This document shows, piece after piece, positions 1 through 5,350 of a DNA stretch of 5,350 nt (its first letter is position 1; the number at the start of each line of letters is the position of its first letter). Position numbers and translations under genes: made by a program. The stretch is from an uncultured Clostridia bacterium (GTDB taxonomy: Bacteria; Bacillota_A; Clostridia; Christensenellales; CAG-138): positions 1 through 5,350 of the forward strand of contig CALFIV010000236.1 of assembly GCA_937877295.1 (NCBI GenBank). Reading direction: 5' to 3'. The notes under the pieces are model-generated. The model saw only the letters and a program-made list of their open reading frames with translations. It was not told where the DNA came from and made no database searches.

Positions 1-1750
1 TGTTGCTCAGCATGTTGAACACCTGTCCGATGACGCCGGTCGCAATGCCGAGCGCAAACAGACGCGCATACGACAGAATGTCGCTGAGAACGCTCGTGAT
101 GTCGTACAGCCCTCCGAGGCCGCTCGTCAGGCGCTTCAACGGATTGCGCTTGTCGCGTCCCTTGAACAGTACAACAAGCAGCGCGCCGAGCGCCGCTGCG
201 CCCAAAGCGATTTTGGTGACGAGGTTCGGCAAATTGACCGTCATAGACGCCATATTGGCGATCGCCGGCAAAAATCCGACGATGAGGCCGAGTGTGATGA
301 GCACCCATGAGATCTGGTCGAAGATCGCGCCTTTCCAGTCGCCGCGACTGAACTTGTCGATCGCACCGACGATGTAGCCCGCAACGATGTGCAGCACGCC
401 GAGGCCGAAGCACAGCGCCAGCATCAGCATGGAATCCTGCATCGGATCGATCCACGCCGGGAAGATCCCGATGCGGTCAAAGAATTGGCCGATCGCCGTA
501 AACACGCCGCCGGAGCTGTCCGTGCGTGTGATGCCGAAAAATGATCCGGTCAAAACGCCCCACACGACTGTGGAAATACCGCCCCAGAACAGAACCTTTG
601 CGATGCCCTTGCTCATGCCCGTCGGCTTTTTGAACTTGAGATAGACGAGAGAGCCGAGCATCAGCATCAAGCCGTAACCTGTGTCGGACAGCATCAAGCC
701 GAACAGCAAAATATAGAACGGCGTCATATACGGCGTGCCGTCGATCGTGCCGTATGCGGGGCGCGAATAAAGCGTCTGCACCTCCTCAAACGGCGTAACG
801 AACTTGTTGTTCTTGACGACGGACGGCGGTTCTTCTCCATCGACCGGATCGCGCATTTCAAAGCTGTATGCGTCGGTTACCGAGCGAATGGCCTGTTCGG
901 TCTTTTCAACCTCATCCTCACGCATCCAGCCTTCCAGTACAAAGGTGCTGACCGTGTAGCCGAGGTCGTTTCTCGCCGAAAGCCGGTCCGCGTCGATCGA
1001 TTCGGCGTCGAACGCGTTCTGCAGAACCTCGATCGCTCCGCCGTGGTCTTCGAGCTGCGTCTGCGCCTGCGCTGTCAGTTCGTCGATTTCGGCGATGCGC
1101 CGATCCAGCGCTTCCATGGCTTGTCCGGGCGTACCGTCCAGCTTTGGGAAGACGTAATCCTGCCAGTCGATCGTCTTGAGGAAGTTCTGCGTGATACGCG
1201 TATCCTCCTCCTTGCAGGCGAGAATGGTGGGGACTGTGGTGGACTCGTTGTAATACTCCGCCTCGAGGTAGTCCTGCTCGCCGATCTTCGGCTGATCCTT
1301 GGACGCGCAAAGCCCGATGAAATAATGTACGCGCGGCGTGTTCTTTACAGACGACATGGGAACGCCGAGGCGCACCCAAGGCGTCAGCGCTTCCTTTGTG
1401 GCAACAGCCTTTTCCCGTTCTGCCGCAAGACGCGACTGGGTATGCAGAAGTTCCTCGATCTCTCCGGCCGCGGTTTCTGCCTTCGGTACATCCGCGCGGA
1501 TGGCGTCGAGCGTCATTTCACGCTTTTGCGGCGACAAAAAGCCCGGCTTTTTCGCATACGGTTTGACCGCGCTGATCGATTCGGAAAGCCTTTGAATGCG
1601 TGCGTTGACCGCATCTGCTTCCGAATCCTGCGTATCGCCGTCCTCAAGCTTTAAGACCTGCACCGTTCCGCATTCCTGCAGAGCCTTGAGGATCTTGTCC
1701 TGATCCGATTTCAGCGCGACCAAAGAGAGGCGCTTCATCGCTACGATCAT
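1..1750 (-). CDS. ntpI: V/A-type ATP synthase subunit I (a-subunit homologue), cut by the left window edge
   Basis: The frame is open from ATG at 1750-1748 to position 1, giving 583 residues of a family usually about 650 long; the C-terminus lies outside the window. The protein is the membrane stator subunit that, with the K ring, forms the H+ or Na+ path of the V/A-ATPase. Residues 1 to about 330 form the soluble domain, starting MIVAMKRLSLVALKSDQDKI, a typical family opening. The linker motif (PFEEV 320-324, LYSRPAYG 327-334, then DGTP where DPTP is usual) precedes the first membrane helix, with GLMLSDTGYG at 351-360. Further hydrophobic segments lie near 385-407, 440-463, 477-500, 512-529 and 560-581. 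ILSYARLFALG (558-568) carries the essential channel arginine, R563, equivalent to yeast Vph1 R735. The ATG overlaps the preceding stop as ATGA and has only a weak Shine-Dalgarno, so translational coupling is likely. Nothing visible separates H+ from Na+ specificity. Confidence 0.96.
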   Translation of the reverse strand, partial: MIVAMKRLSLVALKSDQDKILKALQECGTVQVLKLEDGDTQDSEADAVNARIQRLSESISAVKPYAKKPGFLSPQKREMTLDAIRADVPKAETAAGEIEELLHTQSRLAAEREKAVATKEALTPWVRLGVPMSSVKNTPRVHYFIGLCASKDQPKIGEQDYLEAEYYNESTTVPTILACKEEDTRITQNFLKTIDWQDYVFPKLDGTPGQAMEALDRRIAEIDELTAQAQTQLEDHGGAIEVLQNAFDAESIDADRLSARNDLGYTVSTFVLEGWMREDEVEKTEQAIRSVTDAYSFEMRDPVDGEEPPSVVKNNKFVTPFEEVQTLYSRPAYGTIDGTPYMTPFYILLFGLMLSDTGYGLMLMLGSLVYLKFKKPTGMSKGIAKVLFWGGISTVVWGVLTGSFFGITRTDSSGGVFTAIGQFFDRIGIFPAWIDPMQDSMLMLALCFGLGVLHIVAGYIVGAIDKFSRGDWKGAIFDQISWVLITLGLIVGFLPAIANMASMTVNLPNLVTKIALGAAALGALLVVLFKGRDKRNPLKRLTSGLGGLYDITSVLSDILSYARLFALGIATGVIGQVFNMLSN

Positions 1751-2061
1751 ACGGCTGCTTCAATCCTTTCCATCAGAGATGCGACCGCTTCGGAAACGTT
1801 GTTTGCTGCCTGTTCATGCAGCGCGTCCGTTTCGGCTTTCGCCTGCGCGGTCACTTGTGCGGCGATCCTTTCACCTTCTTCACGCGCACGCACCAGCGCA
1901 TCAGCGGTTTGCTGCCGCTGCAATTCGTCGCAAGCCGCAAGCGCTTGCTCCGCATCGTTTTTCGCCTGCGTGACACGCTCTCTTGCCGTGCGGTTCGCTT
2001 CCTCCAGAATGGAATCCGCCCGCTGTTCCGCTTCGGCAATCCGTTCCATGATGCTTGTCAT
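1747..2061 (-). CDS. V/A-type ATPase small peripheral-stalk subunit (AhaH / NtpF / G-like)
   Basis: A 104-residue, almost wholly charged and alanine-rich protein with heptad-like spacing from residue 5 to the end (IAEAEQRADSILEEA and similar), predicted to be one long coiled coil without a membrane segment. Its length and composition fit the small stalk subunit that pairs with subunit E to brace the catalytic head against subunit I. The family is poorly conserved, so the call rests on coiled-coil character plus position: it sits directly before subunit I and overlaps it by four bases, as ahaH precedes ahaI in Methanosarcina and ntpF precedes ntpI in Enterococcus hirae. ATG at 2061 is chosen because AGGAG (2072-2068) lies six bases upstream; the frame stays open to 2163, but that extension lies inside upp. 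It starts 17 bases after the upp stop, so the two are probably cotranscribed. F-type subunit b is unlikely because no membrane anchor is present. Confidence 0.88.
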   Translation of the reverse strand: MTSIMERIAEAEQRADSILEEANRTARERVTQAKNDAEQALAACDELQRQQTADALVRAREEGERIAAQVTAQAKAETDALHEQAANNVSEAVASLMERIEAAV

Positions 2062-2067
2062 ATGTCT

Positions 2068-2072
2068 CTCCT
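2068..2072 (-). promoter_or_regulatory. Ribosome binding site fixing the start of the small ATPase stalk subunit
   Basis: AGGAG on the minus strand, six bases before ATG at 2061, in the 17-base gap after the upp stop. It decides for the 104-residue protein over the longer open frame that runs back into upp, and over the internal ATG at 2049. Confidence 0.85.
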
Positions 2073-2078
2073 GAACAT

Positions 2079-2705
2079 TTATTTCGTACCGAACAGACGG
2101 TCGCCGGCGTCGCCGAGGCCGGGGACGATGTAGCCGTGATCGTTCAGCTTCTGATCGACGCATGCAACGTAAATATCGACGTCGTCATATGCGTTGCGCA
2201 CCGCTTCGATGCCCTCGGGCGCAGCAAGCAGGTTGACAAGACGGACGCTCTTCGCGCCGCCCTCTTTGAGCACGCGGATGCCCTCGATTGCGGAGTTGCC
2301 GGTTGCCAGCATCGGGTCGACAAGGATCACGTCACGCTGCTCGATGTCGTCCGGAAGCTTGCAGTAGTAGCTGGTGGGCTTTAATGTATCGGGATTGCGG
2401 TACATGCCGATATGCCCCATCTTGGCGCTCGGGATCATGCTCATCATGCCGTCCGCCATGCCTAGACCTGCTCTGAGGATCGGGACGATGGCGATCTTGT
2501 CGTTTGCCAGAACCTTGAACGTGCTCTTGCAGATCGGCGTCTCGATCTCGGTCTCCACGAGTGGAAGGTCACGCGTGACTTCATAACACATCAGCATGGC
2601 AAGCTCGCCCACGAGTTCGCGAAACGCCTTGTTGTTGGTGTTCTTGTCGCGCAGCATCGACAGTTTGTGCTGTACAAGAGGATGGTCGATTACGGTAACT
2701 TTCAT
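2079..2705 (-). CDS. upp: Uracil phosphoribosyltransferase
   Basis: A 208-residue cytosolic enzyme making UMP and pyrophosphate from uracil and PRPP in pyrimidine salvage. Length matches the bacterial family (about 208-210). Visible signatures are ILRAGLGM at 76-83, the PRPP loop [11 protein letters not shown] at 129-139 with its acidic residue and TGNSA turn, and the C-terminal uracil-binding segment [13 protein letters not shown] at 191-203. The N-terminal [20 protein letters not shown] is also typical. ATG at 2705 has AAGGAG five bases upstream and overlaps the rpiB TGA as ATGA, so the two are translationally coupled. The ATPase genes begin 17 bases after its stop. No PyrR-type attenuator or other uracil-responsive element is seen before it; expression most likely comes from the promoter ahead of rpiB. 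The protein appears complete and intact. Confidence 0.98.
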   Translation of the reverse strand: MKVTVIDHPLVQHKLSMLRDKNTNNKAFRELVGELAMLMCYEVTRDLPLVETEIETPICKSTFKVLANDKIAIVPILRAGLGMADGMMSMIPSAKMGHIGMYRNPDTLKPTSYYCKLPDDIEQRDVILVDPMLATGNSAIEGIRVLKEGGAKSVRLVNLLAAPEGIEAVRNAYDDVDIYVACVDQKLNDHGYIVPGLGDAGDRLFGTK

Positions 2706-3154
2706 ATTGACTCCTTCCCCGCTTCATAAGCGGCAATCTTTCCGATTCTCCGCGCATGGCGTCCGCCTTCGAATGCGGTGTTGAGCCATACGTCGGTGAT
2801 TTCCAATGCCAAAGAGAGCGGGATAATCCCCGCCCCCATTGCAAGCATATTCGAATCGTTGTGGCGTCTCGTCAGTTCTGCGGATTTCAGATCGGAGCAA
2901 AGCGCGCAGCGGACGCCGCGAACTTTGTTTGCCGAGATGGACATGCCGATCCCGGTGGTGCAGATGACGATTCCCTTGTCTACCTTTCCGTCGCGGACGA
3001 GCTCCGCAGCGGGAATGCTGAAATCCGGATAGTCGACGCTTTCCGTGCCGAAGCAGCCGCAGTCAATCACTTCATATCCCAATGCTTCGAGATGTTCTTT
3101 GACGGCTTCCTTATAGGCATAGCCGCCGTGGTCGGACGCGATGGACAGTTTCAT
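2702..3154 (-). CDS. rpiB: Ribose 5-phosphate isomerase B
   Basis: A 150-residue RpiB/LacAB-family sugar-phosphate isomerase interconverting ribose 5-phosphate and ribulose 5-phosphate in the non-oxidative pentose phosphate pathway. SDHGG (7-11) supplies D8 and H9; VDYPD is at 40-44. The catalytic cysteine is C65 in [15 protein letters not shown] (63-77), HNDSN (98-102) gives the ring-opening histidine H98, and EGGRHARR (129-136) gives the phosphate-binding arginines R132 and R136. The base after the catalytic cysteine is T66 where E. coli RpiB has glycine (CGTG); this looks a tolerated variant. ATG at 3154 has GGAGG (3170-3166) 11 bases upstream, slightly far but the only good site. It is the first gene after the promoter in 3155-3252 and overlaps upp by four bases. 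RpiB feeds ribose phosphate towards PRPP, the substrate of upp. A galactose-6-phosphate isomerase subunit is a less likely reading, since no lac genes are present. Confidence 0.96.
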   Translation of the reverse strand: MKLSIASDHGGYAYKEAVKEHLEALGYEVIDCGCFGTESVDYPDFSIPAAELVRDGKVDKGIVICTTGIGMSISANKVRGVRCALCSDLKSAELTRRHNDSNMLAMGAGIIPLSLALEITDVWLNTAFEGGRHARRIGKIAAYEAGKESI

Positions 3155-3252
3155 GTACGTTGTTTCCTCCCGGTCATTCTGAAAGATTATATCAAATTTT
3201 CTGTCATTTGTACAGAGGGAATTTCGGCTTTTGTGACAACTGCGCCGTATTG
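3155..3252 (-). other. Intergenic gap between sua5 and rpiB
   Basis: This 98-base gap is the only sizeable spacer in the window. It holds the promoter at 3186-3214 and the rpiB ribosome binding site. No hairpin followed by a T-run is visible after the sua5 stop, so readthrough from prfA-sua5 into rpiB is possible in addition to the local promoter. The low-molecular-weight phosphatase and other small genes found here in B. subtilis are absent. Confidence 0.6.
3186..3214 (-). promoter_or_regulatory. Probable sigma-A-type promoter with extended -10, driving rpiB-upp-ATPase
   Basis: On the minus strand there is a perfect TATAAT (3191-3186) preceded by TGA, making the extended -10 form TGnTATAAT. 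A 17-base spacer separates it from TGTACA (3214-3209), which matches the TTGACA consensus at four of six positions. The surroundings are notably AT-rich against the GC-rich genes. A start would fall near 3179, giving a leader of about 25 bases that includes the GGAGG site before rpiB. The leader is too short for a riboswitch. Transcription was not observed; this is read from sequence alone. Confidence 0.75.
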
Positions 3253-4293
3253 TCAGACACGTTCCCGCGAAAAGCCCGCCGCGCGCAGCAGCCGGTTCAT
3301 AAACGCAAGGCCTGTATCCTTTGTGTCTACGCCTTCCGCAAGGATCACATCGTTTTGCGAACCGACGTCGCGCAGCAGCACAAACAGATTGGCGCAGAGC
3401 GTTTCCGGCTCATTGCGGTCGCCCAGCGAATACGCCGTCAGATTACGGTAGCTTGGCATGGTCTGTTCCGTGCCGAGGATCGCGACGCGCTTGCCCGCGT
3501 CCTCGTACGCATAATACAACGCGCGAATGCGCTTGGACGCCGCTCTCGGTTCTCCCTCGACGACATGCACCTCCGCGTCCGGCGCATAATGCTTGTACTT
3601 CATTCCCGGAGACGCGGCGACTTCGCGCTCGCCGAGCGGTTCTAAGATGCTTGGCGCAAGCCGCACCGGTCCGATGACGGCCTCAAGCATCTCCCTTGTG
3701 ACTGCGCCCGGTCGCAGGATCGTCGGTTCGCCGACCAGTGAAAGCACGGTGGATTCGACGCCGTATTTACACGGACCGCCGTCGAGGATGAGCGGAATCC
3801 GTCCGTCCATATCATCCAGTACATGCTGTGCCGTCGTGGGGCTCGGCCTTCCGGAACGATTGGCCGACGGCGCTGCGATCGGAACGCCCGATTTCTGGAT
3901 CAGAAGCCTTGCGGTCCTGTCGGAAGGCATACGTACGGCAACGGTTTCGAGCCCGGCTGTGACCTCGTACGGCACTTCGTCGGCTTTGTTGAAAATCATC
4001 GTCAGTGGACCGGGCCAGAAGGTATCCATCAATGTATACGCAATCTTCGGCACATGCGCCCAAAGGTCCTTGACGTCGCTCTTTTTGGCAATATGCAGAA
4101 TCAGCGGATTGTCGTTTGGCCGACCCTTCGCTTCAAATATCCGATTGACCGCATCGCCGTCCAGTCCGTTTGCGCCGAGTCCGTAGACCGTTTCGGTCGG
4201 AAATGCGACGAGCTCGCCGTTCTGGATCAGTTCTGCGCCTTTTGTCGTGCCCGCTTCTTCCCTGCGGACCGTGGAGATCACTTCTGTTCTCAT
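3253..4293 (-). CDS. sua5: Threonylcarbamoyl-AMP synthase, two-domain Sua5/YwlC type
   Basis: A 346-residue protein making L-threonylcarbamoyl-AMP from threonine, bicarbonate and ATP, the first step of t6A37 modification on ANN-decoding tRNAs; TsaB/TsaD/TsaE, not in this window, complete it. The YrdC/TsaC domain (about 10-205) shows FPTETVYGLGANG at 31-43, KGRPNDNPL at 56-64, WPGPLT at 93-98, APSANRSGRPSPT at 141-153 and ESTV at 180-183. The SPGMKYKHYAP linker at 228-238 and a Sua5 domain (to 346) make this the long form, like YwlC rather than short TsaC. ATG at 4293 is preferred: AGGA (4305-4302) lies eight bases upstream, it follows the prfA stop by one base, and MRTEVISTV is a normal opening. 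An upstream in-frame ATG at 4350 would add 19 residues unlike the family and lying inside prfA. The close spacing suggests cotranscription with prfA. Confidence 0.97.
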   Translation of the reverse strand: MRTEVISTVRREEAGTTKGAELIQNGELVAFPTETVYGLGANGLDGDAVNRIFEAKGRPNDNPLILHIAKKSDVKDLWAHVPKIAYTLMDTFWPGPLTMIFNKADEVPYEVTAGLETVAVRMPSDRTARLLIQKSGVPIAAPSANRSGRPSPTTAQHVLDDMDGRIPLILDGGPCKYGVESTVLSLVGEPTILRPGAVTREMLEAVIGPVRLAPSILEPLGEREVAASPGMKYKHYAPDAEVHVVEGEPRAASKRIRALYYAYEDAGKRVAILGTEQTMPSYRNLTAYSLGDRNEPETLCANLFVLLRDVGSQNDVILAEGVDTKDTGLAFMNRLLRAAGFSRERV

Positions 4294-4294
4294 A

Positions 4295-5350
4295 TCAATC
4301 GTCCTGTTCCCCCGAGAGCATTGCCGCGCGTTCCGCCAGGATGAGAGCATCGATCATCTCATCCATGTCGCCGTCCAAAAAAGCTTCGAGCTTATAGAGC
4401 GTCAGTCCGATGCGGTGATCGGTGACACGGCTCTGCGGGAAATTGTACGTACGGATGCGCTCGCTGCGGTCGCCGCTGCCGACCATACTCTTTTTGCGGT
4501 CGGCAAGCTCGGCATGCTGCTGCGATGCATAGTATTCGTACAAACGGCTTTTCAGCAGCCGCATAGCCTGTTCTTTGTTCTGCAGCTGACTGCGCTCGTT
4601 CTGGCAGGCTACGACGATGCCGGTCGGCAGATGTGTGATGCGGATCGCCGAAGACGTCTTGTTGACGTGCTGCCCGCCCGCGCCGCTGGAGCGATAGGTG
4701 TCGATCTGCAGCTCTTTGGGGTCCAGTTCAAACGTGACCTCGTCCAGCTCCGGCAGCACGGCGACGGTGGCGGTGCTGGTATGGATGCGGCCGCCGGATT
4801 CGGTGACGGGGGGAGGGGCATCCTTTCTTGCGGCGGAGCTGAAGAAGATTTCTCCCTTCTTGTTTCCGATGAAGAACTGGCTGATCCCGTACATCGAGAA
4901 CGCACCCCCGTTGTTGAAGGAAAGCCATTCGGCAGGGCTCGTTACCTTGTAGTTTGCCTCGTAGCTGGACCTTGTCTTTGCGGTGACGAAGTAGGCGCTC
5001 ATCGCTTCGATGACGGCATTCGTATCCTTGCCCTTTGAGCTGGCGTTTGCCGAAAGCACGTCCATCGTGTTGAAGGAGCTGTAGAACAGCTCGACCGTCT
5101 GCGCCTCCGTCAGTCCCAGCGTCGTGGGCCGGGTGAGGGAGGTTTCCACGCAGATTCCGACGACCATGGCCATTGCGAAGAGGGAGACGGCCATGATGGT
5201 CAGCATGGTCCGGTGCCGCCGCAGCCAGCGTTTCCGTCTCAGGGCTGTCTGGAAGTTCTTGCTGTTCCGTTTCGAGCGCCGTTCGAATTCTTCCTGCGAG
5301 ATGTTTGACTTATGTATGACGCCGATGAGGTTTCCGTCCGGGGCTATGTT
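4295..5350 (-). CDS. prfA: In-frame chimera: membrane-anchored N-terminal segment joined to the C-terminal half of peptide chain release factor 1 (partial at the right edge)
   Basis: A single frame runs from the right edge to TGA at 4297-4295 (351 residues seen). The last 171 residues are RF1, which hydrolyses peptidyl-tRNA at UAA and UAG. They retain the codon-reading tripeptide PVT (codons 4810-4802), [18 protein letters not shown], the catalytic GGQ (codons 4678-4670, in [17 protein letters not shown]), [20 protein letters not shown] and a normal C-terminus. RF1 is usually about 355 residues; here its N-terminal half, domain 1 and most of domain 2, is missing. In its place are 180 residues of a different protein: a basic stretch, one membrane helix, then an unrecognised domain predicted outside the cell. 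A release factor tethered outside the membrane could not reach the ribosome, so the product should not act as RF1. The position one base before sua5 is the expected prfA slot, so I read the RF1 half as native and the upstream part as foreign or misjoined. Confidence 0.85.
   Translation of the reverse strand, partial: NIAPDGNLIGVIHKSNISQEEFERRSKRNSKNFQTALRRKRWLRRHRTMLTIMAVSLFAMAMVVGICVETSLTRPTTLGLTEAQTVELFYSSFNTMDVLSANASSKGKDTNAVIEAMSAYFVTAKTRSSYEANYKVTSPAEWLSFNNGGAFSMYGISQFFIGNKKGEIFFSSAARKDAPPPVTESGGRIHTSTATVAVLPELDEVTFELDPKELQIDTYRSSGAGGQHVNKTSSAIRITHLPTGIVVACQNERSQLQNKEQAMRLLKSRLYEYYASQQHAELADRKKSMVGSGDRSERIRTYNFPQSRVTDHRIGLTLYKLEAFLDGDMDEMIDALILAERAAMLSGEQDD
4802..4820 (-). other. Junction between the membrane-protein segment and the RF1 half
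   Basis: RF1 similarity begins at the PVT codons (4810-4802); immediately upstream the frame reads KDAPP instead of the expected VQRV. The changeover lies in a C-rich run on the minus strand (CCCCTCCCCCC), a likely place for a short shared sequence or an assembly slip. The exact breakpoint cannot be placed better than about 15 bases. Confidence 0.65.
4811..5350 (-). other. Foreign N-terminal segment: single-pass membrane protein fragment of unknown family
   Basis: Read from 5350, the frame begins in mid-protein ([16 protein letters not shown]...), with no start codon before the edge that is clearly favoured. About 48 residues rich in Arg/Lys ([10 protein letters not shown] just before the helix) lead into a hydrophobic helix, [19 protein letters not shown], encoded at about 5203-5147. 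The positive-inside rule puts the N-terminus in the cytoplasm and the rest outside. Downstream come about 110 residues of mixed polar and aromatic sequence, including [19 protein letters not shown] and [16 protein letters not shown] do not recognise the family. The segment bears no resemblance to RF1 domains 1 or 2, which are acidic, helical and lack a membrane anchor. An ATG at 5206 lies just before the helix but has no good ribosome binding site, so the protein probably starts beyond the edge. Confidence 0.7.

Noticed and set aside
918..1379. A 153-residue open frame on the minus strand
   Set aside because: It is an out-of-frame shadow of the subunit I gene, Arg/Gly/Ala-rich and without family features, while the true frame is continuous from 1750 to 1.
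1043..1654. A 203-residue open frame on the plus strand, with other plus-strand frames at 3-377, 387-644, 2756-3451, 3593-4186 and 4247-5038
   Set aside because: Each lies opposite a confidently identified minus-strand gene; they lack ribosome binding sites and have low-complexity composition typical of antisense frames in GC-rich DNA.
2062..2163. N-terminal extension of the small ATPase subunit back to 2163
   Set aside because: It is Arg-rich, overlaps the end of upp, and the good AGGAG site supports ATG at 2061.
3202..3238. Inverted repeat TGTCA/TGACA around the -35 region, considered as an operator or sua5 terminator
   Set aside because: The arms are only five bases with a 27-base loop, and no T-run follows; this is expected by chance.
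4294..4350. N-terminal extension of Sua5 by 19 residues
   Set aside because: The extra residues are unlike the family and lie within the prfA coding end; ATG at 4293 has a suitably spaced AGGA.
4609..4905. A 98-residue Ser/Pro/Arg-rich frame crossing the chimera junction, considered as evidence that a frameshift explains the join
   Set aside because: It is a shadow frame; neither it nor the remaining frame around 4820-5000 encodes recognisable RF1 domain 1 or 2, so a simple frameshift cannot account for the missing half.

Overview
This GC-rich window carries a compact run of genes, all on the minus strand, so they read from right to left. The gene content, the Shine-Dalgarno sites and the gene order suggest an anaerobic, Clostridia-like Firmicute with a V/A-type rather than F-type ATPase locus. 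That assignment is an inference from context; no marker here fixes the lineage more closely.

In transcription order the layout is as follows. (1) From the right edge (5350) to 4295 there is one uninterrupted frame. Its second half is clearly the C-terminal half of peptide chain release factor 1 (prfA, with GGQ). Its first half is an unrelated membrane-anchored protein, and the switch lies near 4808-4820. (2) A full-length Sua5/YwlC-type threonylcarbamoyl-AMP synthase follows (4293-3253), one base after the prfA stop. (3) A 98-base gap holds a good extended -10 promoter. (4) rpiB (3154-2702) and upp (2705-2079) overlap by four bases. (5) After 17 bases comes the small coiled-coil peripheral-stalk subunit of a V/A-type ATPase (2061-1747). 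(6) The large membrane subunit I (1750 to the left edge) overlaps it by four bases and is cut by the window edge after 583 residues.

The order prfA - sua5 - rpiB - upp - ATPase matches the Bacillus subtilis prfA/ywlC/ywlF(rpiB)/upp/atp region, but the ATPase here is V/A-type. The small-stalk-then-I order is the start of a standard archaeal/clostridial V/A-ATPase operon, so subunits K, E, C, F, A, B and D are expected beyond the left edge. The set joins translation (release factor, tRNA t6A), pentose phosphate and pyrimidine salvage (RpiB, UPRT) and membrane energetics.

I found no new biological system. The item most deserving attention is the in-frame prfA/membrane-protein chimera at the right end, which I think is most likely an assembly join or a local rearrangement. 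No tRNA, rRNA, CRISPR, IS or clear terminator was seen, and no stretch over 300 bases lacks a gene.
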